The notes beneath the pieces are model-generated. The model was not told the DNA's origin. It made no database searches and worked only from the letters and a program-made list of their open reading frames with translations. The position numbers and the translations under genes are program-made. A stretch of DNA of 64,000 nucleotides from the NCBI RefSeq assembly GCF_900142415.1, contig NZ_FRAU01000003.1, positions 61,071 through 125,070 of the forward strand. The letters run 5' to 3'. Each line of letters opens with the position of its first letter. Within the stretch, counting starts at the first letter, position 1. Positions 18,405 through 25,787 of this stretch are shown here, piece by piece. Source of the DNA: Rhodothermus profundi (lineage in GTDB: Bacteria; Bacteroidota; Rhodothermia; Rhodothermales; Rhodothermaceae).

Positions 18405-19181
18405 ATGGAAGCGCTGATCGAAACGCTGGATGGACATCCGGTCTTGCTGGGATTGCTGGGCGGACTGGTTATCGCGTTGTTAAATATGGGCGGTGCCTTT
18501 GTGTTACTACTCTGGCCGCGTCCATCCCAGCGTTTTCTGGATGCTGCCCTTGGATTTGCTGCCGGCGTTATGCTAACCGCCAGTTTTACCAGTCTCATTC
18601 TGCCCGGTATTGAATATGGCGGGTTGCTTCCTGTGCTGGGCGGACTGACGTTAGGGGCACTGGTGATGGACGCAGGCGACCGATGGCTGCCGCATGAGCA
18701 CTTCGTTAAAGGGCATGAAGGGCCTAACGTGCAGCGTATCCGTCGGGTGTGGCTTTTTATCATTGCCATTACGCTGCACAATATGCCGGAAGGATTGGCC
18801 GTAGGGGTCAGCTTTGGCAGTGGCCACTATCGGGAAGCTATCCAACTTATGCTGGCCATCGGCATTCAGAACATTCCGGAAGGGCTTTCGGTAGCGGTTT
18901 CTTCGCTCAGTGCCGGTCTGGGGGCGCGTTTCTATGCCAGCATGGTGGGAGTACGTTCAGGCCTGGTAGAGATTCCAGCCGCTGTGCTGGGAGCCGCGCT
19001 GGTGCACTACATGAGCGTGCTGTTGCCCTGGGCGATGGGGTTTGCGGCAGGGGCCATGCTTTATGTGATCAGCCACGAAATCCTCCCGGAGACGCATCGC
19101 ATGGGACATGAGCGGCTGGCCACGCTTGGAACCATGCTGGGCATCATGGTGATGCTTACGCTTGACGTGGCGCTCGGCTAA
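18405..19181 (+). CDS. ZIP family divalent metal transporter
   Basis: The 258-residue protein has about eight membrane helices and the two ZIP metal-site motifs: HNMPEGLAVG in helix IV and QNIPEGLSVA in helix V. Acidic and histidine residues (PHEHFVKGHEG) lie in the loop before helix IV, and a HEILPETHRMGHE segment comes near the end. It resembles the ZupT/GufA group, which takes up zinc and other divalent metals. A bidirectional terminator follows immediately. Confidence 0.9.
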   Translation: MEALIETLDGHPVLLGLLGGLVIALLNMGGAFVLLLWPRPSQRFLDAALGFAAGVMLTASFTSLILPGIEYGGLLPVLGGLTLGALVMDAGDRWLPHEHFVKGHEGPNVQRIRRVWLFIIAITLHNMPEGLAVGVSFGSGHYREAIQLMLAIGIQNIPEGLSVAVSSLSAGLGARFYASMVGVRSGLVEIPAAVLGAALVHYMSVLLPWAMGFAAGAMLYVISHEILPETHRMGHERLATLGTMLGIMVMLTLDVALG

Positions 19182-19184
19182 TGA

Positions 19185-19211
19185 AAAAGCCGACGCTTCG
19201 CGCCGGCTTTT
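19185..19211. terminator. bidirectional terminator between zip and hsp20
   Basis: AAAAGCCG (19185-19192) pairs with the GGCTTTT arm ending at 19211, with an inner CGC-TTC-GCG stem. The A-tract and T-tract make it work in both directions, ending the rightward ZIP gene and the leftward hsp20 gene. Confidence 0.85.
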
Positions 19212-19237
19212 GGGCATTGCCATGCTGCGCGCTTCGC

Positions 19238-19666
19238 TTACTCCACTTTGATTTTACGCGGCTGATGGGCAGCCAGCTTTGGAATGCGAATCGTAAGCAC
19301 GCCATCTCGCATTTCGGCCTTGATGCCAGCCGGATCGATCGTCTGCGGCAGCGTGAAGCTTCGGAAGAACCGACCATGCGGGCGCTCCACATGCCGTACG
19401 GTTTCCTCCGTGCCTTCGTATTCAGCGGGCCGCTCTCCAGAGACCGTCAGCACGCCTTCATTGAATTGAAGGTCCAGGTTCTCCTTGGCTACGCCGGGCA
19501 GATCAATGCGGATCAGGTAAGCTTCATCCGTTTCTGCCAGATCCGCCCGCGGCGTCCAGGTGGCCGGAGCTTCGCCGGTTTCTGCGCCCCGTAGAAATTC
19601 GTCGAACAGCCGGTTCATTTCGCGCTGCAACGTTGTGAAACTCGGGAAATAAATGCGGTCAGCCAT
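19238..19666 (-). CDS. Hsp20/alpha-crystallin small heat-shock protein
   Basis: The 142-residue protein has an alpha-crystallin domain at about residues 38-130, with DLPGVAKENLDLQFNEGVLT and the C-terminal GVLTIRIPK. The IxI-like tail motif is weak. Small heat-shock proteins hold unfolding proteins without ATP. The gene stands alone; its leader contains the long hairpin at 19759-19803, which may be part of its control. No CIRCE operator was seen. Confidence 0.93.
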   Translation of the reverse strand: MADRIYFPSFTTLQREMNRLFDEFLRGAETGEAPATWTPRADLAETDEAYLIRIDLPGVAKENLDLQFNEGVLTVSGERPAEYEGTEETVRHVERPHGRFFRSFTLPQTIDPAGIKAEMRDGVLTIRIPKLAAHQPRKIKVE

Positions 19667-19758
19667 GGCTTCATTGAGGTTGGTTGGTTAATCTCCCCTG
19701 CACCGACAAGCTGTCGGTACTTTGTTTATGCCAGCACATGAGGGAAAACCGTGCCGGG

Positions 19759-19803
19759 TGCCAGAATGGACAGCAAAAGTGCCCGTTTCTGTCGTTTCTG
19801 GCA
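19759..19803. promoter_or_regulatory. long imperfect hairpin between hsp20 and the DUF5335 gene
   Basis: TGCCAGAA (19759-19766) pairs with TTCTGGCA (19796-19803). After a two-base internal loop, GACAG (19769-19773) pairs with CTGTC (19789-19793). The hairpin lies about 93 bases upstream of the hsp20 start on one strand and about 95 bases upstream of the DUF5335 start on the other. It could be a leader-RNA structure for either gene or a protein-binding inverted repeat. Confidence 0.5.
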
Positions 19804-19844
19804 GATCGGTCCATGGCTTGCTGCAAAAGCACAGCGGACGAGTC

Positions 19845-19863
19845 GCCTGCCACTTCGGCAGGC
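19845..19863 (+). promoter_or_regulatory. 7-bp hairpin before the DUF5335 gene
   Basis: GCCTGCC (19845-19851) pairs with GGCAGGC (19857-19863) around ACTTC. It ends about 20 bases before the strong ribosome binding site (GGAGGAGG) of the gene starting at 19898, so it could affect initiation or end an upstream transcript. Confidence 0.4.
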
Positions 19864-19897
19864 ATTCACTGCTAACCTCTAAACTGGAGGAGGCAAG

Positions 19898-20254
19898 ATG
19901 GCGGTAACCAAACAACTTCCGCGCGCGCAGTGGAAGGAATACTTCGATCGCTTCACGAAAGCGTTTCTGGAGGATCTGAACCCGGAGGACGCGGTCGTAG
20001 AAATTGTGGACCCCAAGCTGGGCGACCAGTTTGCCTCAGACTACGCCCGCGTGCTGGGCGTTAGCTATGATCCCAAAGATAACGTCTTTGAAGTAGCGCT
20101 GGAAGGCGTAGATCATCTGATCTATCGTCCAAAGGAAATCTGGGTTGTTGAGGAGGATAACGGCTTTGTAAGCACGATTGAGATCGTGCGTGACGACGAT
20201 ACGAAAGAAATCATTCGGCTGCAGAGCGTAGGATTGCAGCGAGCGCAGCAGTAA
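19898..20254 (+). CDS. DUF5335 family protein
   Basis: The 118-residue acidic protein begins MAVTKQLPRAQWKEYFDRFTK and contains VVEIVDPKLGDQFASDYARVLG and LEGVDHLIYRPKEIWVVE, which fits the small uncharacterised DUF5335 family. It has no signal peptide or membrane segment, so it is cytoplasmic. It has a very strong ribosome binding site (GGAGGAGG, six bases before the ATG), suggesting high expression. The neighbouring DUF1931 gene follows 84 bases downstream in the same direction. Its function is unknown. Confidence 0.75.
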   Translation: MAVTKQLPRAQWKEYFDRFTKAFLEDLNPEDAVVEIVDPKLGDQFASDYARVLGVSYDPKDNVFEVALEGVDHLIYRPKEIWVVEEDNGFVSTIEIVRDDDTKEIIRLQSVGLQRAQQ

Positions 20255-20312
20255 ACCGGGCACGCATCCCTTCACGAGGAAAGGACCGGGTAGAAGGGGA
20301 GGAGGGATTTTT

Positions 20313-20351
20313 ATGTCAAACCAACAGAAGGAAAGACAATGGCGGATTTAA
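20313..20351 (+). CDS. 12-codon leader ORF overlapping the DUF1931 start
   Basis: ATG at 20313 follows a good ribosome binding site (GGGGAGGAGGG) and encodes MSNQQKERQWRI before TAA at 20349-20351. The ORF covers the ribosome binding site (AAGGA, 20328-20332) and ATG (20339) of the DUF1931 gene in another frame. Its stop also overlaps a second in-frame DUF1931 ATG (20351) as TAATG. This arrangement suits translational coupling. It is too short to judge by homology. Confidence 0.5.
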   Translation: MSNQQKERQWRI

Positions 20352-20791
20352 TGGCTGTGGCTAAGTTCGAGCGGCTGTTTCGCATGGCCGCTGGCTTAGA
20401 CGTCGATAAAAGTGATCTGAAGCGTCTGACCGACTTTCTGCGGCAGAAGATTTATGATCTGCTGTTGGCCGCGCAGGCGACAGCCCGGGCTAACGGACGC
20501 GACGTCATTCAGGTGCATGACCTGCCCGTTACAAACGGCCTGCGCGAAAGCATCCGCGTCTTTGAAACCCTTGACACGGAGCTAGAGCTGGAACCGATTC
20601 TGGAGCATCTGGCAACGTTACCACCGCTTGATTTAGCGTACAGCTACGAAGTAGAGGCAGAGCTTCCTCGCCTGGTTGGCGCGCTCACGGTAGCGCTGGC
20701 GCGAGCGTTTAAGATTCTGGATCCCGACGTCAAAAATCCCCAGGCCTTGCACTGGGAACGGGCAATGGAGATATTTAACCTGCTGTTGTAA
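20339..20791 (+). CDS. DUF1931 histone-fold protein
   Basis: The 150-residue protein (FERLFRMAAGLDVDKSDLKRL, GRDVIQVHDLPVTNGL, then LPPLDLAYSYEVEAELPRLVGAL) matches the DUF1931 family known from structures in Thermus and Aquifex. In these, two histone-fold units are joined in one chain. The first unit covers about residues 5-70 and the second about 75-150. Whether such proteins bind DNA is not established. ATG 20339 has AAGGA six bases upstream; ATG 20351 is the alternative. Being in a thermophile fits the known distribution. Confidence 0.85.
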   Translation: MADLMAVAKFERLFRMAAGLDVDKSDLKRLTDFLRQKIYDLLLAAQATARANGRDVIQVHDLPVTNGLRESIRVFETLDTELELEPILEHLATLPPLDLAYSYEVEAELPRLVGALTVALARAFKILDPDVKNPQALHWERAMEIFNLLL

Positions 20792-20808
20792 CGCACCTGC
20801 CAGGAGTC

Positions 20809-21642
20809 ATGAATGATCTGTTTTTCCTATTTCTCATTCTGATGAGCCTGACGCCTGCTCTGCGCCAGCAAATTTTAGAGGCGCGGCGGGCGCAGATCAT
20901 GCGACGATTAGAGCAAAAGCGAGGATCTCGGGTAATCTCCCTGATTCATCGGCAGGAAACCGTTTCGTTGCTGGGCATCGGCATTCACCGATACATTTCT
21001 ATCGACGATGCGGAGGAGGTGCTGCGGGCTATCCGCATGACGGATCCTGCCTGTCCAATTGATATGATCGTGCACACGCCGGGCGGTCTGGTGCTGGCTG
21101 CGGAGCAGATCGCCTGGGCACTGGCGCAGCATCCGGCCAAGGTGACGGTCTTTGTGCCGCACTATGCAATGAGTGGCGGGACGTTGCTGGCGCTGGCAGC
21201 CGACGAGATTGTCATGGATCCTTTTGCGGTGCTGGGACCTGTCGATCCGCAAATCGGTCAGCATGCAGCGGCCTCCATTGTAGCAGCCGTGCGCCGCAAG
21301 GGAGCCGGACAGGTCAGTGATGAAACCCTGATTCTGGCCGATGTAGCCGAAAAGGCACTTGGACAGGTGGCGCACAGCGTGCGGCAGTTGCTTGAACGTA
21401 AAATGCCGGCCGAGCGGGCAGCCCGGGTGGCGCACCTGCTAACCAGTGGGGTGTGGACGCACGACCATCCGCTTCGGGTGGATGATGTGCGGGCGCTCGG
21501 GTTGCCTGTCTCAACCGATATGCCTCCAGAAATTTACTCGCTCATGGCCTTGTATCCGCAGCCTACCCGCATGCGGCCGTCCGTAGAGTACGTGCCGCTT
21601 CCGTATCGCTCTGATAGACCAGCCGGACGACAGCCGTCATGA
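20809..21642 (+). CDS. membrane-anchored SDH-type ClpP-fold serine protease
   Basis: An N-terminal hydrophobic segment (residues 3-14) precedes a ClpP/crotonase-fold domain. The oxyanion-loop motif HTPGGLVLAAEQIA is near 89-102, the nucleophile Ser122 lies in YAMSGGTLLAL, and DPFAVLGPVDPQIG follows. A lysine in the VAEKALGQV helix is a possible general base, giving a Ser-Lys dyad like SppA. This is the SDH proteinase family, related to SppA and NfeD proteases. Its stop overlaps the rhomboid ATG (ATGA), so the two membrane proteases are probably made together. Confidence 0.83.
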   Translation: MNDLFFLFLILMSLTPALRQQILEARRAQIMRRLEQKRGSRVISLIHRQETVSLLGIGIHRYISIDDAEEVLRAIRMTDPACPIDMIVHTPGGLVLAAEQIAWALAQHPAKVTVFVPHYAMSGGTLLALAADEIVMDPFAVLGPVDPQIGQHAAASIVAAVRRKGAGQVSDETLILADVAEKALGQVAHSVRQLLERKMPAERAARVAHLLTSGVWTHDHPLRVDDVRALGLPVSTDMPPEIYSLMALYPQPTRMRPSVEYVPLPYRSDRPAGRQPS

Positions 21643-22358
21643 TTCCCATTGGCGACGACATCCCTGAGCGGCATTACCCGTTTGTAACCTACACCCTGAT
21701 CGGACTCAACGTATTCTTTTTCTTCGTAGAACTGTTGCAGGGGCCGCGCCTGGAAGCTTTCCTGTATCGCTGGGGGACGGTACCTGCCTGGATTATGAAC
21801 TGGCAGGAGCAGCCTGAGGTGCTGCTAACGCTCTTTACGTCGATGTTCCTGCACGGTGGCTTTGCGCACCTGATCGGCAATATGCTCTATCTCAACGTCT
21901 ATGGTAAGTCGCTGGAGGGAACGATCGGATCAGGGCGTTTTCTGGCATTTTACCTGCTCAGCGGATTGGCGGGCGGCATCGCCCATGTGCTGATGAATCC
22001 CACCAGCACAGTGCCGGCTATTGGCGCCAGTGGGGCTATTTCAGGAGTTCTGGGCGCTTACCTGGTGCTGTTTCCGCGGGCGACCGTGTTTCTGGCCGTG
22101 CCTCTGCTGTTCTTTTTTCCGATCATAGCCCTGCCTGCCGCTTTCGTACTGACGTGGTGGTTTGCGCTGCAGATTGTAGGCGGGTTGACCTCGGCCGCCT
22201 TTACGCAGGTAGGAGGAGGGGTAGCCTACTGGGCGCACATCGGTGGATTTGTAGCGGGACTGTTGCTGATCGGTCTGTTCTACTCTCGGAAACGGCGACA
22301 GCCCTTCCGTTACTACGGCGTGCCGGACCGGCGCTACTGGGCCTACTGGGAGGGGTAG
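21639..22358 (+). CDS. rhomboid family intramembrane serine protease
   Basis: The 239-residue protein has six or more membrane helices. The catalytic dyad is visible: Ser131 in IGASGAISGVLG and His200 in AYWAHIGGFVAG. The HGGFAHLIGNMLYL loop (residues 72-85) is also typical. Rhomboids cut membrane helices of partner proteins inside the bilayer. It is translationally coupled to the SDH-type protease upstream, and its 3' end overlaps the convergent antiporter gene by 16 bases. Confidence 0.93.
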   Translation: MIPIGDDIPERHYPFVTYTLIGLNVFFFFVELLQGPRLEAFLYRWGTVPAWIMNWQEQPEVLLTLFTSMFLHGGFAHLIGNMLYLNVYGKSLEGTIGSGRFLAFYLLSGLAGGIAHVLMNPTSTVPAIGASGAISGVLGAYLVLFPRATVFLAVPLLFFFPIIALPAAFVLTWWFALQIVGGLTSAAFTQVGGGVAYWAHIGGFVAGLLLIGLFYSRKRRQPFRYYGVPDRRYWAYWEG

Positions 22359-24421
22359 GAAGGCTCCACCTTTTCCAGTTCGGCTGTTTCCTGAGCAGAA
22401 AAGCCCAGTTGGCGTGCATGTTGCGCGGCAAGAGGGGTGCGAAACAGCGAGCTGCAGGCGACGAAGGCCTGGGCTGGCCCCACAAGCACCAGTCGATCCC
22501 CAGGACGAATCTGAAAGTCGCCTCCCGGGTTGGGGATAAAACGATCGTTGCGGTAAGCGGCCAGGACGGTAATGCCATAGCGAGAGCGCAGCGCCAGTTC
22601 GGCCAGCGTGCGTCCCACAACGGGCGCGGTGGGATGCACAGTGACTTCGCGCGTGTGCAACTGGTCGCGGGTAAGCGCCGAAAGAACGTGCTGGACGTGC
22701 TCCGGATGGCGAAACGCCTGATAGTTGTCGGCGCGGAGCGCCTGAATTTCGGCAGCCACTTCTTCGGCAGAAAGGCCGTAGGCGTTGAGCACATGGGAGA
22801 ATAGCCGCAACGGCGTCTCGAGCTCTTCCGGCACAACCAGATCGGCCCCGGCCTCGCGCAGCGCCTCCACGTCGCGAAGCAAACCGGCTCGTGCAATAAT
22901 CCGTAAGGTGGGGTTCAGGTAGTGGGCCAGGCGCACCAGGCGTTCGGCTGCGGTGCGGTCGTCGATCAGCACTACGAGTGCCTTTGCCTGGCGGATGCCG
23001 GCGGCTTCCAGAATGGCGCGTCGGCTTGCGTCGCCCAGCAGCGTGGGCAAACCTGCTTCGCGCGCTTCGAGCACGCGGTGCGGGTCTAAATCGATGACGA
23101 GCATGGGGAGCTGAAGGGGCCGTAGCATCCAGGCCAGGTGCTGCCCGTCTCGTCCGTAGCCTACCAGAATCAGGTGGTTCTCTAAAGAAACTTCCTGGCC
23201 ATCAGCCGTCAGCTCGGCCGGCAGACGAACCGGCCACCGCGCCTCCAGCCAGCGTCCCAGCCGGTGGCCGGCAGGTAGCAGAAGCGGCGTGACCAGCATG
23301 AGCAGCGTTGCCGAAGCAATGAAAAGGGCATCGCCGTCTGGCTGGCCTAGCGGTTGCAGGCCAACTTCCCGGCCCAGTCGTTCCAGCACAAAAGAGAACT
23401 CGCCGATTTGCGCCAGCCCAAGCCCGACGATAGCGGCCACGCGCGGCCCATAGCCCAGCGCGAGCACACTGGCGCCCGTAACCACTGCTTTCAGAACTCC
23501 AATGAGCAGCGCAATGCCAAACACGAGGCCGGGGTTGGTGAGCACGAAGCGTACGTCCAATAACATGCCCACCGACATAAAAAACATCGCATTGAAAACC
23601 GTGCGCAGCGGTAAGATTTCGCTGAGCGTGTGCTCGGCATAAGGGCTTTCGCTGACCACCAGGCCGGCCAGGAACGCTCCCAGGGCCAGGCTAATGCCGA
23701 CCAGTCCGGTAACAAAAGCCGTCCCAAAGCAGAGCGTGACAACCGTTAGTAGAAATAGCTCGTGCCGATAGGTGCGCGCGACATAGTCGAGCAGGCGGGG
23801 AATCAATAAGCGCGCCAGTACTAGCACTACGCCAATGAGGAGCAGGGCCTTCAGCAGCGTAAAAACAACATCAGTCGCGGAGCCGCCTGCGCCTCCCATG
23901 ATAGGCACCAGGAGGACCAGACCAACGGCCGCGAGATCCTGAAAAATCAAGATGGCCAGACTGGCCTGACCGGCAGCACTTCCGGTTTCGCCTCGCTCGG
24001 TCAACAGACTCATTACGAGGGCGGTGCTGCTCAGCGCTACCAGTGTTCCAGTAAAGATGGCGACGGGCCAGGACGTACCCATCAGCGCAAGCAGCAGCGC
24101 CACCAGCATCGTTGTGATACCCATTTGCAGTAGGCCCCCGCCTAACACCAGGCGACTGAGCCGGGCCAGTTTTTCCAGGCTGAATTCAACGCCAATCGAG
24201 AACAGCAGCAAAATGACGCCGATTTCGGCCATGCGGCCGATGAGCGTCTCATTCTGAACCAGGCCAATGCCTCCGGGGCCTACCAGCACGCCGGCCAGGA
24301 GAAAGCCCACCACCGGCTCTAAGCGCAGTCGATAGCAGAGGTAAGCAATGGCTGTCCCGGCGCCCAGGAGCGTAACCAGCTCGCCCAGGAAAGGCAGTTG
24401 CAGACCCGCCGCCAGCAGCAT
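22343..24421 (-). CDS. CPA2 family cation:proton antiporter with TrkA regulatory domains
   Basis: The 692-residue protein has an N-terminal transporter of about twelve membrane helices (residues 8-390), with KefB-type segments VGFLLAGVLVGPGGIG and FSIGVEFSLEKL. A TrkA-N nucleotide-binding domain follows (about 405-525; HLILVGYGRDGQHLA, VIDLDPHR). Last comes a TrkA-C domain (about 580-665; VVGRTLAEL, RPGDRLVLVG). Such proteins exchange K+ or Na+ for protons and are gated by NAD(H) or other ligands. The ion cannot be told from sequence. It converges on the rhomboid gene. Confidence 0.9.
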   Translation of the reverse strand: MLLAAGLQLPFLGELVTLLGAGTAIAYLCYRLRLEPVVGFLLAGVLVGPGGIGLVQNETLIGRMAEIGVILLLFSIGVEFSLEKLARLSRLVLGGGLLQMGITTMLVALLLALMGTSWPVAIFTGTLVALSSTALVMSLLTERGETGSAAGQASLAILIFQDLAAVGLVLLVPIMGGAGGSATDVVFTLLKALLLIGVVLVLARLLIPRLLDYVARTYRHELFLLTVVTLCFGTAFVTGLVGISLALGAFLAGLVVSESPYAEHTLSEILPLRTVFNAMFFMSVGMLLDVRFVLTNPGLVFGIALLIGVLKAVVTGASVLALGYGPRVAAIVGLGLAQIGEFSFVLERLGREVGLQPLGQPDGDALFIASATLLMLVTPLLLPAGHRLGRWLEARWPVRLPAELTADGQEVSLENHLILVGYGRDGQHLAWMLRPLQLPMLVIDLDPHRVLEAREAGLPTLLGDASRRAILEAAGIRQAKALVVLIDDRTAAERLVRLAHYLNPTLRIIARAGLLRDVEALREAGADLVVPEELETPLRLFSHVLNAYGLSAEEVAAEIQALRADNYQAFRHPEHVQHVLSALTRDQLHTREVTVHPTAPVVGRTLAELALRSRYGITVLAAYRNDRFIPNPGGDFQIRPGDRLVLVGPAQAFVACSSLFRTPLAAQHARQLGFSAQETAELEKVEPSYPSQ

Positions 24422-24529
24422 GGAAGTAACTGGATCGTTCCCTGTCTGTCAAAACACCCCAGAAACGAAGTGCCGTCATTCTGGTTCTTGGAAAGCGTGC
24501 CCGGGCCGTAACGGATTCGATATAACCCG

Positions 24530-25786
24530 ATGGGCGACGAGTTTCGAACTACGTTAGAGCTGGCAGCGCCGGCGTCCCAGTCTGTCGACCGAGAGCTTAC
24601 GGTCGAGGTGGGCTGGGTGTTAGCCGGCGCGTTTGATGAGGTAGACCGGCGAGCTCTGGCGCTGGCCCGAGCGCGTCTGGCCGAGCTGGTTACGGCATGG
24701 TTTCCGGGCTTTTGCTGGCGCTTTCCGGTTGTCTGGCGGCGAGAGTTGCGCGCAACCTCTCCTGTTGAGCCCGTTGAGTTATTGGAAGCGGCCACCGATG
24801 AACGCGATCATGGGCGCTGGGATTTTGTGCTGGTGGTCACTGCTGCGGCGCTGAAAAGTCACTACAAGCCTTTTGCACTGGGCGCCCCGTCATCGGCGCT
24901 TGACGCCGCCGTCCTCTCAACGCAGCGGCTGGATCCTATCGTGGAGGATGAACAGGTGGAGGAGTCGGAGCGGATTGAAATCATTGCGCGGCGGGTAACA
25001 GCGCTGGCAATGCATCTGCTGGGGCATCTGAACGGCCTTTCTCATCAGGATGATCCGGTCGATTTTATGTATGACCTGAAGACGGCGGCCGATCTGGACC
25101 GCATGCATCGGCTTCGCGACCGAGAACGCATGGAAAAAGCGCTGCGGGAGGTAGCGGCTGAGCGTCTGGAGGAAACGTTGGCGTATCGTCGGCCGGGATT
25201 GGCGCGCAAATGGGGGGCTCGGCTAGGATTTGGGTTACGAGTACTGGGACGTGAGTGGCGCAATATCTGGGAGGCGGTGCGGGAGGTCGAGCCGTGGCTT
25301 TTCCCCCTGCGTTTCAGTCGCCTGACGACGGCGGCTTTTTCTGCTGTGTTGTTTTTGCTCTTAACGGCAGAGGTCTGGGAGCTGGGCATGAGCCAGCCAC
25401 CGCTGCGCGTTGCGCTGCTGGCCCTTCTCATACTCGCCATCACATCGCTTTACGTGCTCCAGCGCCAGCATCTACTTCGGCGGCATCGATGGGAAGTGCG
25501 TTTCAGTGAGCAGCGTACGGTGGCCGGTATGGCGGCCAGCATGGCGGTCGTGCTGGGCATGGCGACAACGTTTGTCGTCATTTTCTGTGCGGTGCTTCTG
25601 GTGAGCAGGCTGCTGTTCACGTTTCGGTTGATTGCCGGCTGGGCGGATCTGGCGCCCACCTGGCAGCACTATCTGACCTTTGCCGGCTTTGTCGCGACGC
25701 TTGCGCTGGTAGCCGGCGCGCTGGGCGCCTCTTTCGAACAAGAAGTTTACTTCCGGCATGTGCTCCTCATTGACGAGGAGACGTAA
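24530..25786 (+). CDS. membrane protein with degenerate metzincin-like motif, family unknown
   Basis: I do not recognise a named family. The soluble N-terminal half (residues 1-255) holds HLLGHLNGLSH at 162-172 followed by Met180 in DPVDFMYDL. This matches the metzincin pattern HExxHxxGxxH plus Met-turn, except that the catalytic Glu is Leu163. All three histidines are kept, so metal binding is possible but normal catalysis is not. Four to five hydrophobic helices follow at about 263-284, 290-309, 330-362 and 380-401, so the protein is membrane-bound. It is divergent from the antiporter gene and 107 bases away. Confidence 0.72.
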   Translation: MGDEFRTTLELAAPASQSVDRELTVEVGWVLAGAFDEVDRRALALARARLAELVTAWFPGFCWRFPVVWRRELRATSPVEPVELLEAATDERDHGRWDFVLVVTAAALKSHYKPFALGAPSSALDAAVLSTQRLDPIVEDEQVEESERIEIIARRVTALAMHLLGHLNGLSHQDDPVDFMYDLKTAADLDRMHRLRDRERMEKALREVAAERLEETLAYRRPGLARKWGARLGFGLRVLGREWRNIWEAVREVEPWLFPLRFSRLTTAAFSAVLFLLLTAEVWELGMSQPPLRVALLALLILAITSLYVLQRQHLLRRHRWEVRFSEQRTVAGMAASMAVVLGMATTFVVIFCAVLLVSRLLFTFRLIAGWADLAPTWQHYLTFAGFVATLALVAGALGASFEQEVYFRHVLLIDEET

Positions 25787-25787
25787 A

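Noticed and set aside
22154..22804. Plus-strand frame across the rhomboid/antiporter junction
   Set aside because: It reads out of frame through two well-supported genes and shows no protein-like pattern.
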